Below the pieces are notes generated by a model. That model made no database searches. It was not told the DNA's origin and saw only the letters and a list, made by a program, of their open reading frames with translations. Both the position numbers and the translations under genes were made by a program. From Euborellia annulipes (taxonomy: Eukaryota; Arthropoda; Insecta; Dermaptera; Anisolabididae), in assembly GCA_023213315.1 (NCBI GenBank), contig JAKCPI010004981.1, positions 310,001 through 374,000 of the forward strand: a stretch of DNA of 64,000 nt, given 5' to 3'. Each line of letters begins with the position of its first letter. Position 1 is the stretch's first letter. Shown piece after piece: positions 11,216 through 20,789 of the stretch.

Positions 11216-13504
11216 TCAGGATGCAACCTGGAGGAAACGCCCAGGGAGGAGGTTCTCTAATGGTACATGAACCTTGGTTTATGGTATTGATGGCTGGGAT
11301 GGTTCTCGCAGTTATAGGTGCTACACTCACCACATTCATTTTGCGGAGGAGACAGACACATGCTAAGCAACGAGGCCATCATAATGGTAATATAAATTTT
11401 CTTTCTACCTCTGAAGCCATGAATTCTTGTTTACATTGTAATTTCTCATTATATACAAGTGTTAAAGCCCGCCTTCGGCCTATTGCCAGGGGGCTAGGCG
11501 CCTCTGGCCTTTGTTCGCCTTCGGCGATCAAATTTATTCTTGCTCACTGTTTGAAAATTTTAAATTTCCCTCACTGACCCCACTTCCTCTGTCTCTGGCC
11601 AATCAGTGAGAGAGAGTGGTAAATAGGCACATAAAACGGATGTCAATGGCCCTTTATATATAGTAATAACAAATTGTGACTGTTATGTAATTAGTCCGAC
11701 CACCTAAAACTCTGAGAGTTGTTCTGTCTGTTGTAAATTGAATATTATATGTACCTATATATATATTTATATATAGGGTATATATATATATATATATATT
11801 ATATTATATGTTGAATTTTTGAATTCCTGTAACCTGCCAATAAGTGGCTTTAAGCTGTTGTGCAGTGTAATTAAATAAACAAATTAATTAATTAATTAAT
11901 GATTTAAAGAGGATGCAGCCAATAATAAAAAGTATCTATTGTGTTAACACTATTTAGGAACGTTTTGGCTATGATCAACAAAGTCATCATCAGCCCTTCA
12001 AGCTAGAAATATATATATACATTCATTATAAAAATTGTTTTGTTAATAAATAGTCATAAATAACTTGCAGTATATTTCGTATGTTAATAATATAAAATAT
12101 ACTGTTAAGTATTTAATTGCCTTTATGATTATTTATTAACAAAAAAAATGTTATAATGAATGCAGCATGTATACAGGGGCGCCGGAACGAATTTGAATCA
12201 GGGGGGGCAAAAAAATTTTTTTTTAGAAAATTAAAATAATTTAATATGTTTAAATAGTATAAAACAAAAACAAATCTACTATAAAACTTTAAAAATTTTA
12301 AATAAAATCACAATTTTAATAAAATTAAAATTTTAAAAAATTTGGTAGTGATTTTATCAAAAATTTTTGGAAAAAATTTGGAAAAAAATGAATTTCTTAC
12401 TCTTTTAATTTTTTTTAATTTAGAAGATTTTATTTTTCAAAAGTAAAAATATATCATTTTTAAAAATAAATGAAATAAAAAAGAAATTTTGCCCCCCCCT
12501 CTGCCCCCCCCCTGTAGGATGCCAGGGGGGAGCAATGTACCCTTGCCCCCCCCCCAGTTCGGGGGCCTATGCATGTATATATTTCTAGCTTGAAGGGCTA
12601 ATGATGGCTTTGTTGATCATAGCCGAAACCTTCCTAAATAAAGAGTGTTTTATTATTGGCTGCATCTTCTTATATCATTAATGTAATTTCTCATTATATA
12701 TTAATATATTTATACATAATTTTGCTTTATTCTTGCAGTTCCTGTCGTCAATGCCGATATAACGCACATGAATTTAATGAATGGAAAGGAAACTCTCTGG
12801 ATCGATCGAGGTTGGCGGACAGCTGATAAAGATGCAGGTAATTCGGAGTTTAGTTTTTTTTTAAAGTAATTCTGAACGCCAATATTTATAGTAAATACTT
12901 ACAATAAAGTAGATTGAAGATACCCCATTCAGGTATTTTAAGCTAAATAACGTACGCATCACGAATTTCAAAAAATTTTAGCAATGATCAGGGGTGAACT
13001 TCTAGGGTGTAAGTGGATAGAAAATTGTACTTTAAAATTTAATTAATTTATTGATGATTATTATACTTTCAGGAGTTAATGCCGAGTCAAAACTTCTATC
13101 CCAACACGAGCTTAGCTCAAATGCCACTGATTATGCCGAGGTAGATACACGAAATCTGACAACCTTCTACCGACGAGAGCCAGATATGCCAGCACCCTAT
13201 GCTACTACAACATTAATCGGTACTGCACCTAGAGTATTACGCACACTTGATACGCCTTTGGGTCCTATCGATAATGCCACCTGTAGCTCAGCGGAATCGT
13301 GCGCCAAAGCGCCTGCACTCGATGCTTCCAGCCTAGAAAGCACTCCTGCTGGCTCTGATCATTACGGTATTACATCAAATTTAATATTTTTACGTAAGAA
13401 ATAAAAAGAAAAAAAATTAATTTACTTTCGTGAATCTGCATTCATCAATATCACAATTCTAAAAGACACTCAGAGTTCATATATTAATTTTATTTTGCAA
13501 TGGA

Positions 13505-13539
<35 letters not shown>

Positions 13540-15601
13540 TATAGATATATAGAATAGTTGACTCTCGATAATTCAAAATCCAAGGGACCACAAGAAAAAT
13601 TCGAATTATTAAGAATTTTTATTATATTTTTGAAAATATGTATGACCTTACATAAATTTTATCTATAGCCTCAAATGAAAAATAAAAATAATGGAAATGA
13701 CATTCTCTACATTGTCAGAGTCACTTGGTTAACGAATCCTTGAGAATAGTGAATTCATCGCTCTGGCCCACTTGACTTGATAAAATTTTTTCTTTATTCT
13801 TTAGAATAGGGAGACGTACTTCTGCCTTGCACTGATCGTGACAAACTAATGAGAATTTGGAAGTTAAGCTAGGCTGATAGGAGGGGAACATTACGCGAAA
13901 AATGAGGAGTAAATATTGCTAAGAAAAATTCGAATTATAGAGAAAGTGGCCTAGTTCGAACTAAAGAACGTTCTCTCCTCCTGAAAGTTACTTCCTAGAG
14001 TAACTACAACGTCCCAGGTCTGACATTAATGACTGAAAAGATATATATATATTCAAATTAAACTAGAAGCAGAATGACACAGGCGTATTCATAAATTTAT
14101 ACTGAGAGAGGGAATCTATAGTTTTCCCTCCCTAGCCTCTCTAGGTATGAAAAGTGATATTGATGAATGCAGATTACCCTCTTTCATCTAAATTTTGCTA
14201 TTTTTTAATTTATGTTTCTCATTTTAGGGTTTCGATATTCCAAAATTTATTCTATATGTATGTTACGCCGAATCGATGAAATTGCTTATTTCATGAAATC
14301 GGCAAAATTTTGCTGTTTTCGTGAATTCGGCAAGACCTCTGCCGAGTTCACGAATTAGGAAATTTTATGTGTATTTCACGGCAACAAAATACCAGTAGCG
14401 CATTTAGCTGCTAAATATAATCGAGAAATAAAAAACACGAAAAAGCAAATTGCTGCTTTTTTTCGTGAAATAGGCGAAACTAACAAAAATATTGCCTAAT
14501 TCGTGAACTCGGCAGAGATCTTGCCGAATTCAAGAAAACGGCAAAATTTTGCTGATATCATGAAATACGCAATTTCATCAATTCGGAGTAACATGCATAT
14601 AGTTGAAAAAAAAAAAACCATCACATCATATTAAAATTTTTATTTTAGGTGACAAACATGGTCCCGGTCGTGCTAAATATCCACCACCCGGTAATCAATT
14701 AGTGCCGAATTGGAGTGAGTTTTTGCCACCTCCACCACATCATCCGCCACCCGCTACGCTTCCAAGCGAGGTGGGTCGTCCTTTACGCGCTTCCTCAACT
14801 GGTGGCACTTGCGGCCGTGGTTCCCATGTAGCCCCAATATCTCCTGTGCTTAGCAAACGCGGTGCTCTTACCTCCCATCAAGATGTTGGTAAGTTTTTTT
14901 TTTAATCTACACATGAATGAATAATAAATGGCTTGAAATTTATTAATTGAATTTAAAAAGCATCGAATATTTAATTTTTTTTTTATTTTCTATAGCTTCT
15001 GGGCCTCCGATACCTAGTATGAGAGGAGTGTGCCTAGCTGATGGAGTCAGCACCGCTGGAAGCCACTACGCTCCAAATCTTCGATATAACCACAATCAAC
15101 CTCCGCCTGTAAGTTTATACTAACGAGACTAAACTATTATTAATAGAATATAAGTTGAAGCGATAGATTTAGGGGTCGTCCACATATTACGTAACGCGTT
15201 AGGGTGAGGGGAGGGGGGGGTAGGGGTCTGGACAAAACGTTACTAATTGTGACATGGGTGACCCGGGGGTTTCTCTAAGTGTGACATCACAATTCAAAGT
15301 TGAATTTATAAAAAAATTTTTTTCGTATATTTATCGACGTCAGGTAATTAGTACTATTTGATATTGATATAGATTTTTATGTTTTGTGCCAAAGCTTACA
15401 GCGCTAATTTATTATCATGTGACAGTTCAGAACATATTTTTTTTGAACAAGTATATAGGGCCTATACGTATTATTTCTATTGGCAATAATCAATAAATAA
15501 ATTATAAAAAATATCATTACGGAACAATAGATTATGGTGCGATATTATGGAACGGTTGGTTTCCAAACTTAGCTGAAAAATATGCTCATGACAATTTATT
15601 C

Positions 15602-15635
<34 letters not shown>

Positions 15636-18600
15636 CATTCCAACTTTGGCAGTCATACGATCTGATGATGACAGATGGTCGAATTGTGAGGCAAAAAGGG
15701 CTGCAAATAAGGGGGTGACCGAGGCGAAGAGTGAGTTCTTTAATGGTCTCTACTCTCGCCTTGGCACTCGTGAGGGAGAAATGTCTGTCTTTCCTCTGGC
15801 AAAACACCGCCAGCGAAGAAGCCAACCCATCACAGCTGTCAAACAAGTTAAAAAAGAAGATGGGTCCATCATCAGAAATGAAGTGGACATTTGTGAAAGA
15901 TGGAAACACCATCCAGAACTATCGCCCAATCCGTCTTCTTTCGCACACCATGAAGATATGGGAGCGGATTATCGATCACCGCCTTCGCTCTATTGTCAGT
16001 GTGAGTGAAAACCAGTGTGGATTTGTTCAGAAGAGAGGGACAACTGATGCTATTTTCGCATTACGTCAACTTATGGAAAAAGCGCGAGCTGGGCAGAAAG
16101 GGCTGCACGTCGCATTCCTCGACCTTGAAATAGCGTTCGATAGGGTACCACGTGAGCTCATCTGGTAGAGCTTGCGAAAATCCAACGTCCCTGAGGAATA
16201 TGTCTGCTGGATACAGAGCTTGTATGAGGGAACATCAATCAGAGTCAGATGTCCGGCAGGAGTCTCCGAACCGTTTCCCATTACAGTTGGCTTCCACCAA
16301 GGTAGCGCTCTCTCACCACTGCTCTTCATCGTCTGTATGGATGTCATCACTCGGGATCTTCAAAGACCCCACCCGTGGTGGCTTCTTTACGCCGATGATG
16401 TGGTGCTGTGTGAAGAAACTCGCGACAAACTTGAATATTCCGTAGGCATCTGGAAGAATCGCCTCGCCCAATACGGTCTGCATATTAACCTATGCAAGAC
16501 CGAATACATGCAGTACTTTCAACAAACTGCAAATCAAGTTATACTTGATGGCCAGGCGCTTCCTAAATGTCGCAGTTTTCGCTATCTTGGCTCGAGGGTC
16601 GCTGATGATGGGGAACCAACAGATGAGATTGCTGGGCGTATAAATGCCAGTTGGCTTAAATGGCGAGAATGCACCGGGAACCTTTGCGACCGACGGATGC
16701 CGATTTAATTTTGAAGTCGGCAATTTACCGGACGGTTGTGAGGCCGGTTGCTCTGTATTCGACCGAGACATGAACCTCCACGAAGAGAAGCGAATCGGCA
16801 CTGCATGTGATGGAGATGCGGATGGCCAGGTGGTCACTTGGTGTCACCAGGCTTGACCCCATCCCCAATGATACTATCAGGAGCAGGTTTGGCATTGCGC
16901 CAATCACTGACAAGATGCGCGAATGGCGTCTCCGCTGGTTTGGACATGTCTTACGCCAAGAGAGTAGTGGCGTGGCGAGGACGGCGTACGATATGGGACT
17001 TCTCGGACGACAACGAAGAGGAGCACCTAGGATGACTTGACTTCATCGGGTAAAGAGAGATATGACCGAGCTTGGCCTGTCGGAGACAACAGCATTGGAT
17101 AGGGGGGGGGGGGGGTGGAGGGAGAGAATAAGGTCCACCGACCCCGCACCGCGGGAATAATAAGGGCGAGGATAAAAGAAGAAGAAGAAGAAGAAGTAAT
17201 AATAATAAACAAGAGGGGGGGTGTAGTTCTATGTTGTGACATAATATTTGTAGGGGAGGTTTGGTTCTAAATGACTAACTGTGACAGGAGGGGGGGAGGG
17301 ATATCGTCAAAAAAGGCGTGACGTAATATGTGGATGACTCCTTACGGAGGAACAACTCCTTTGCTTACGTTTATTTTTAAAAATCTCATCAAATAAATAA
17401 ACCAAATGTTATTGATGGTAGTAATTGGAAAAACAACTTTCAGATTAATGTAAATATTTCTATCTCAATAAGATAACATCATTCTCAATACTTAGTTTGC
17501 AAATTGTTTATTTTCGGGGGGGGGGGGGGGGAACTCTATCAATACAAATAAAATTTGCATTATATCAAAGAGAATTAAATTTATAATGATTTCAAAAATA
17601 TTTATGATGATGTCTTTCTATTGAGACGATTATTTACATTAAGCTAAGTGATTAATTTCTTTGATCTCTTTTCTCTTTCGTTCTGGTTTTCACCCCTATA
17701 TGAAATCATCATACGCATGCGCTTCATATGAATTTAAAAAAAAGTGTGCATGCGCATGAAGATATCAAGATCTATTTATTTCATATAATCGGATGAATAA
17801 TTTTTTAAGAATAATAAAATCTTATCTTATACTATTAAACGAGCAATTTACGTTTATTTATTTAGCTCATCATTTCTCGAAAACAGCTCTAAAGATTTTT
17901 TTCAAATTTTAAATATATACTATTTTTGACACCAATTATATGAAATTATGCTAGGTCTCGAAATTCGGGTTCTAGTACTTTACTGATATACTTTTTTTTT
18001 TCAATTTTAGCGAAATTCGCTTTAACGATTTCTTTCAAATTTTAAATATTTTCTATTTAGCCTACGGTATACAAAACAAATTGCCTTAAAGCTCGTCTTT
18101 GGGGGATTTCGAGTACTAATACTTTACTGAGTACTTGTTTTAGTTTTTTTCCACTTTTCTCGAAATTCTCTTTAACGATTTCTTTTTTTTAAATAGACTT
18201 ATATACTATTTACTATACCAATATGAAATTACGCTAGGCCTTGTCTTTGGGAAAATACTACTAATACTTTACTGATGTACTTTTTTAGTTTTTCCAATTT
18301 TATCAAAAAAAGAAAAAAAAAAAAAACAGAGCTTCAGCTCGGTCATCCCGGAACTAAGATAAAGTGTTTGATCTAAACACTGATTGAAAGTATTTTGATC
18401 TCGAATTTTATTAATTAGACAAAGTTCATCTTACTATTTATATTTAATAAACTCGTTCATTTTCCATGTTACTTTTTTTATATGCTGATTCGGACGAGAT
18501 AATTATTTTTAAGTTGATTTTCTTTTTACAATTTGTCATTCGCTCTGGATGAATTAACATAAGATTCATGTGGTACAGGTGCCTTCGTTTCCATTGGGCT

Positions 18601-20543
18601 TCGGGGCTGGAGGTACGGATCATGGTTACGCGGTGGCACTTGGCGAACAAGGTGCTGACGAAGCCCTCTACGAAAGTGGCTCGTTGCTGTATGCTGGAGC
18701 TCCGTACACAAGCAGCCAAGGTAGCGGAAGTCCTGTGCATCTCTCCGAGACAGTTGAGCGCCATAACTGCGATGTTCCAGGCTGTCACGAGTACAGCGAA
18801 TGTGAGGGCCGATGGCGGGGAAGCGCCGACGAGAATCACTCCTGCTCGGATGCTAGTGATACTTGCTGTTCGTGCAGCGAGAGTTCCTGTCTCTATGCCG
18901 ATACTGCGCAGCCTCTTCCACACAATTCTATACAGGTAGGTTTGTGTCTGTGGTAATATAAACTAGGACACATTGAAATACAATAAATTGAAATCAAGTT
19001 TTTATTAAAAACGCATTAAAACTGAGTCATATTTTCTTTATACCGGTTGATTTCATGTTCTGGAACAGAGATAAATGTTTAATCTTATTAAACGAGCAAT
19101 GTACAGTGAGGGACAATATTAAATCCCACCTATGCGTTTTCTACTTGTGATTATTTCATTGTTTTTATAAAAGAAAATGAAAATCTTTATTGGAAATTTT
19201 CTAGGTTTGAACAATGAAAGTTTCCATTAAAAAATATATAATATTTTTTTAAAAACTAAAAAAATATTTTTTTAATGAAATAATCACAATTAGAAAACGC
19301 ATGGGTGGGACTTAATATTGTCCCTCACCGTACGTTTATTTGTTTGTTTGTAAGCACATCAAATCTCGAAAACGGATTTAACGATTTTTTTTTCAAATTT
19401 TAAATATATTCTATTTTCGACAAATGGTAGGTTTCACCTTTAGAAAAATTTGGATATTAGTTCTTTACTGATGTACTTTTTTAGTTTTTTCGACTTTTCA
19501 CGAAATTCGCGAACGAATTAACGGATTTCTTTCAAATTTTAAATATTCTCTATTGCGGTATACAAAATAAACTACGTTTGTTCTTGTCCTTTGGAAACCT
19601 CGAGTACTAGTACTTTACTGATGTACTTTTTTAGATTTTTCCTATTATAATTTTTTTTTTAATTTCAAATATATAAGCCTACTATTTCCGGTAAGGAAAA
19701 CGCTAGGTCTCATTTTTGGAAGACTTCGAGTCAGTGGCGAATCCAGAGGAGTTTCTCTGGGAGTGGGGGTGGGGGTAATCTGTTGTGACTGGTCGCACAG
19801 CACACACTTGTTTCTTACTTTCGGTATTTTAAAGGTGCATTCTGTACTTGTTTACCCGAATACATATACAAATCAAATTTTTTAGTATTAATTTTTAAAA
19901 TTTTCTATTAAAAATAAAATTTTTTCCCAAAAAAAAAAATATTTTTCTCAAATCTCGAGGGGGTAATTACCCCCTTAACCCCCCCTGTATCCGCCATTGC
20001 TTCGAGTACTAGTACTTTAATGATGTACTTTTTTTATTTTATTTTCAATTTTATCAAAAAAAAAAAAAAAAAACATCGAGCTCCAGCCCAGAACTTATAA
20101 TTTATAAAATTTATCCATCTGGAAAGCAGGAAATTTTCCTTGACGAGTATACCACCTGTAATAACGAAAATTATAAAATTGAATTGAATAAATAGAAAAT
20201 TTAAGCCTAGTAAACACGCGTATGCGCGACGTATGATTTGTAAACTCAGTGGCGCTAGAGACGCAACGGCTCAGTGCACTGTGCGTCAATGTCTCCACAG
20301 CGTCACTTTGCTGTCAAGTCACAAGTCATGCGCCTTTTTTTCGTAACCGAATTTTTTTAGAAATTTAATATTTATATAAAAATATATTTTTTAATGTTGT
20401 GTTTCAGGTAAAGAGCATGCAAAGCGGAGGTCGCGAACGGCCTCGACAGCGCCGCCCTCCTCGACCCGTTTCTCCCTGCTATAGCTCAGACAGTAATTAT
20501 AGCGGAAGAGCGCCTCCTATTCCACATGCTCATCGGCACCATG
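8588..20543 (+). CDS. robo: Roundabout (Robo) guidance receptor, eleven exons from Ig5 to the cytoplasmic tail; N-terminus off-window
   Basis: Robo is a single-pass neuronal membrane receptor for Slit that signals repulsion at the midline. Eleven plus-strand exons with GT/AG borders join in one continuous frame: 8588-8904, 8968-9490, 9570-9685, 10880-11082, 11220-11386, 12739-12837, 13073-13366, 14649-14888, 14996-15108, 18579-18935, 20408-20543. In order they encode the end of an Ig domain (DAGEYTC), three FN3 domains, a transmembrane helix and a tail with CC0 (DYAEVDTRNLTTFY), CC1 (PAPYATTTLIG), CC2 (FLPPPPHHPPP, the Ena-type poly-proline site) and a CC3-like stretch. CC1 and CC2 together are diagnostic of Robo and exclude Dscam or other Ig/FN3 receptors. 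Ig1-4 and the signal peptide must lie before base 8588. No frameshift or stop interrupts the exons. The 3' end is uncertain: the last donor is phase 1 and the next plausible exon is 11 kb away. Confidence 0.95.
8968..9490 (+). CDS. robo: robo exon b: end of FN3-1 and FN3-2
   Basis: The exon enters in phase 0 after TTTTAG and leaves in phase 1 at GTAAGT. It finishes FN3-1 (YRFLVRAENMHGLS) and encodes FN3-2 with its G-strand region (YELFLVPFYKCLEGSPSN), typical of Robo FN3-2. The preceding intron is only 63 bp. Confidence 0.94.
9570..9685 (+). CDS. robo: robo exon c: first half of FN3-3
   Basis: The acceptor is TTTTCTAG (phase 1 entry) and the donor is GTACCC (phase 0 exit). It encodes APSAPPEKVQV, then AAWVRWAPPPPAHHNGIILGYK, the B-C strands of the third FN3 domain. 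The donor is weak, but the frame and the next exon join exactly. Confidence 0.92.
9893..10529. repeat. Foldback of two inverted mariner-type transposase 3' ends in a robo intron
   Basis: The arms 9893 to about 10204 and about 10222-10529 are inverted copies of each other around a short spacer. Read outward from the centre, each arm encodes a degraded C-terminal end of an IS630/Tc1-mariner-type transposase. There is a PCDFF-like motif near the centre, then VYINHPKTLDQL, then LVQKF-like and cysteine-poor terminal residues, with frameshifts. No autonomous reading frame remains. It lies wholly within the intron between robo exons c and d. Confidence 0.75.
10615..10755. repeat. Small palindromic repeat, solo relative of the 310-bp unit at 59.5 kb
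   Basis: The sequence around 10650-10690 (TGCTCCATGAAGTAATTATG and the following AAAACATATAACCAAGTATT) matches the outer part of the 310-bp tandem unit at 59541. It folds back onto 10720-10745. It lacks the tRNA-like interior of the array units, so it looks like the simpler, unfilled form of the element. Confidence 0.6.
10880..11082 (+). CDS. robo: robo exon d: second half of FN3-3 and juxtamembrane region
   Basis: The acceptor is CTTTTTTAG (phase 0) and the donor is GTGAGT (phase 2). It encodes IQVKSNNSKG, then the FN3 F-G strands (YSARVLAYTRAGPGPFSAPV), then LDQYTA before the membrane. An overlapping frame starting at 10864 is out of register and is a shadow. Confidence 0.93.
11183..11212. 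repeat. (TA)n microsatellite just before the transmembrane exon
   Basis: About fifteen TA units end immediately before the pyrimidine stretch of the next acceptor (11212-11219). Length variation here would change the distance to the splice site. Confidence 0.85.
11220..11386 (+). CDS. robo: robo exon e: transmembrane segment
   Basis: Entry is phase 2 after TTTTTCAG and exit is phase 1. The exon encodes a short extracellular stalk, then WFMVLMAGMVLAVIGATLTT, a single hydrophobic helix, followed by the basic stop-transfer segment LRRRQTHAKQRGHH that sets the cytoplasmic side. The donor is GTAATA. Confidence 0.93.
11466..11530. repeat. Fragment of a GC-rich interspersed repeat (CGCCTTCGGC type)
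   Basis: A short GC-rich block with repeated GCCTTCGGC motifs stands out of AT-rich intron DNA. Related blocks sit at 21615-21720, 24365-24420, 28255-28335 (inverted) and 45885-45935. It is a dispersed repeat fragment, class unknown. Confidence 0.55.
11896..12682. repeat. Foldback element with hammerhead-like cores in both arms, interrupted by a hAT-like MITE
   Basis: The outer sequence 11896-12022 is inverted at about 12580-12682, and the inner part (12023-12173) is itself self-complementary around 12085. Each arm contains a hammerhead-like string. On minus, about 11958-11993, it runs CTGATGA, a short hairpin, then AAAAC. On plus, 12598-12630, it runs CTAATGA, hairpin, GAAAC. Both have lost core bases, so these are relics. 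A 398-bp element (12174-12571) with an 8-bp target duplication splits the right arm. Confidence 0.7.
12174..12571. mobile_element. hAT-like MITE, ends CAGGGGCGCCGG / CATAGGCCCCCG
   Basis: The element is flanked by the 8-bp direct repeat CATGTATA (12166-12173 and 12572-12579), and its outer ends are inverted copies rich in G and C runs. A second copy in the opposite orientation occurs at 25402-25784 with its own 8-bp duplication. No coding capacity. The 8-bp duplication and CA(G/T)RG ends suit the hAT superfamily. Confidence 0.8.
12739..12837 (+). CDS. robo: robo exon f: start of the cytoplasmic tail
   Basis: The acceptor is TTCTTGCAG and both borders are phase 1. It encodes VPVVNADITHMNLMNGKETL followed by WIDRGWRTADKDA, the conserved membrane-proximal part of Robo tails (the WIDRGW motif). 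Confidence 0.93.
13073..13366 (+). CDS. robo: robo exon g: CC0 and CC1 motifs
   Basis: The acceptor is ACTTTCAG and both borders are phase 1. It encodes LLSQHELSSNATDYAEVDTR with NLTTFY (CC0, containing a conserved tyrosine) and MPAPYATTTLIGT (CC1, the tyrosine targeted by Abl-type kinases in studied Robos). The donor GTATTA is weak. Reading on past it reaches a stop at 13404, so intron retention would truncate the receptor. Confidence 0.93.
13504..13550. repeat. (TA)n microsatellite with TAGA variants
   Basis: A run of about seventeen TA units is followed by ATAGATATAGATAT. It lies within the intron after robo exon g. Confidence 0.9.
13556..13990. repeat. Possible pogo/Tigger-like MITE remnant
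   Basis: The left part begins TTGACTCTCGATAATTCAAA and contains AAATTCGAATTATTAAG. Near 13925 AAATTCGAATTATAGAGAAA recurs in inverted sense. TIRs with CTCTCGATAATTCGAA are typical of pogo/Tigger-type elements. The ends are eroded and no TA duplication can be assigned firmly. Confidence 0.35.
14262..14592. mobile_element. MITE with about 110-bp terminal inverted repeats (GTTACGCCGAAT...)
   Basis: The left end GTTACGCCGAATCGATGAAA is mirrored at the right end. Complementarity continues inward for about 110 bp, with internal short palindromes (GGCAAAATTTTGC, CTGCCGAGTTCACGAATT). There is no ORF. It sits 57 bp before the acceptor of robo exon h. Confidence 0.75.
14649..14888 (+). CDS. robo: robo exon h: CC2 motif
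   Basis: The acceptor is TATTTTAG and both borders are phase 1. It encodes YPPPGNQLVPNWSEFLPPPP and HHPPP. NWSEFLPPPP is the conserved CC2 site, an LPPPP ligand for the EVH1 domain of Ena/VASP proteins and part of the docking surface for SH3 adaptors in known Robos. The donor is GTAAGT. Confidence 0.95.
14996..15108 (+). CDS. robo: robo exon i: CC3-like region
   Basis: The acceptor is TATAG (phase 1 entry) and the donor is GTAAGT (phase 0 exit). It encodes ASGPPIPSMRGVCLADG and ends NHNQPPP. Its position after CC2 and its proline-rich start fit the CC3 region. I assign CC3 by position rather than an exact motif. Confidence 0.88.
15612..15634. repeat. (AAT)n microsatellite at the RTE 5' edge
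   Basis: About eight AAT units directly precede the truncated RTE sequence. A similar (TAA)n tract lies after its 3' end at 17195-17210. Confidence 0.85.
15646..17210 (+). pseudogene. RTE-clade LINE reverse transcriptase, 5'-truncated and broken
   Basis: The frame from 15731 reads RT motifs in order: NYRPIRLLSHTMKIWERII, GFVQKRGTTDAIFALRQLME, LDLEIAFDRVPRELIW, GFHQGSALSPLLFIV and the catalytic YADDVVL. Then follows the RTE-typical C-terminal tail TDKMREWRLRWFGHVLRQES. Breaks are an in-frame TAG at 16166-16168 (directly after RELIW), a stop at 16706-16708 with a frame change, a TGA near 16770, and a TGA at 17038-17040. The endonuclease domain is missing. The 3' end runs into (GAA)n then (TAA)n, normal for RTE elements. 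It is inactive and lies in the robo intron between exons i and j. Confidence 0.9.
17517..17532. repeat. Poly-G tract
   Basis: A run of about 16 G residues stands in AT-rich DNA with no adjacent inverted repeat. Most G runs in this window mark MITE ends, so this may be a decayed one. Confidence 0.6.
17820..18345. repeat. Direct-repeat copy 1 flanking robo exon j
   Basis: The copy runs from TTAAACGAGCAATTTACGTT to an A-rich tract followed by CAGAGCTTCAGCTCGG. It is matched by 19080-20095 (AACGAGCAAT to CATCGAGCTCCAGCC), which has two later insertions. Inside, a block of about 180 bp recurs with GTACTTTACTGATGTACTTT, the same string found in the R1 family. The pair brackets exon j. Confidence 0.6.
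18579..18935 (+). CDS. robo: robo exon j: cysteine-rich tail segment
   Basis: The acceptor is TGGTACAG and the donor is GTAGGT, both phase 0. It encodes VPSFPLGFGAGGTDHGYAVA at the start and a Cys/Ser-rich motif (SDTCCSCSESSCLYADT) near the end. I recall that motif as conserved in arthropod Robo C-termini, but this is from memory. The minus-strand and other plus-strand frames here are shadows. Confidence 0.9.
19104..19330. mobile_element. Tc1/mariner-type MITE (ends CAGTGAGGGACAATATT, TA duplication)
   Basis: TA precedes 19104 and follows 19330. The ends CAGTGAGGGACAATATTAAA and its complement form TIRs of about 45 bp (to GCGTTTTCTA). The paralogous repeat at 17838-17860 carries the uninterrupted target. 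A second copy of the element is at 25179-25387. Confidence 0.85.
19732..19999. mobile_element. hAT-like MITE (ends CAGTGGCGAATCC), 8-bp duplication CTTCGAGT
   Basis: CTTCGAGT occurs at 19724-19731 and 20000-20007. The ends are CAGTGGCGAATCC and the complement of TATCCGCCATTG. The interior carries part of a foreign repeat (CTGTTGTGACTGGTCGCACA, an R1 hairpin half) and G/C runs. No ORF. Confidence 0.85.
20408..20543 (+). CDS. robo: robo exon k: proline/arginine-rich tail segment
   Basis: The acceptor is GTTTCAG (phase 0) and the donor is ATG|GTAAGT (phase 1). It encodes VKSMQSGGRERPRQRRPPRP followed by SPCYSSDSNYSGRAPPIP and HAHRHH. It is continuous with exon j. If the donor is not used, 25 further codons lead to a stop at 20615-20617, a possible short isoform. 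Confidence 0.88.
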
Positions 20544-20789
20544 GTAAGTCCACACCTACTCAATTCTTATTTAATTTTAATCATTATACTCACACTCAAG
20601 AAAGAAACTTGCTCTAATTTTTAACCAGAGTATAAAAATTACTATTAAAGTAATAGACATAGGCTTTGGATTGTCAATCAATGAGATTAAAAATTTTATT
20701 TAATTAGAACTTGATTTAATTTATTTTTTAAATATTTTTCTTTTAAATAAAAAAATTGATATTCTTATCCAGAATTAACAACCACCATC

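Larger units (their letters stand above)
15172..17341. mobile_element. MITE with ends GG(G/A)GTC(G/A)TCCACATATTACG, split by an RTE LINE
   Basis: Left end 15172-15200 and right end 17314-17341 are inverted copies, with GGGTCGTCCACATATTACGT at one side and its complement with two changes at the other. Poly-G stretches lie just inside each end. The RTE fragment (about 15640-17210) is inserted in the interior, so without it the element would be roughly 600 bp. A related element with the same ATTACGTAACGC core is at 32871-33120. Confidence 0.75.
19080..20095. repeat. Direct-repeat copy 2 flanking robo exon j
   Basis: This is homologous to 17820-18345 but enlarged by a TA-target MITE (19104-19330) and a hAT-like MITE (19732-19999). 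Removing both leaves about 520 bp, the same size as copy 1. Confidence 0.6.

Noticed and set aside
11179..11577. 132-codon ORF as an independent membrane protein
   Set aside because: Its hydrophobic core is the robo transmembrane exon; the rest is flanking intron and a TA microsatellite.
18444..18923. 159-codon minus-strand ORF opposite robo exon j
   Set aside because: It is the antisense shadow of a conserved exon with proper splice sites on the plus strand.
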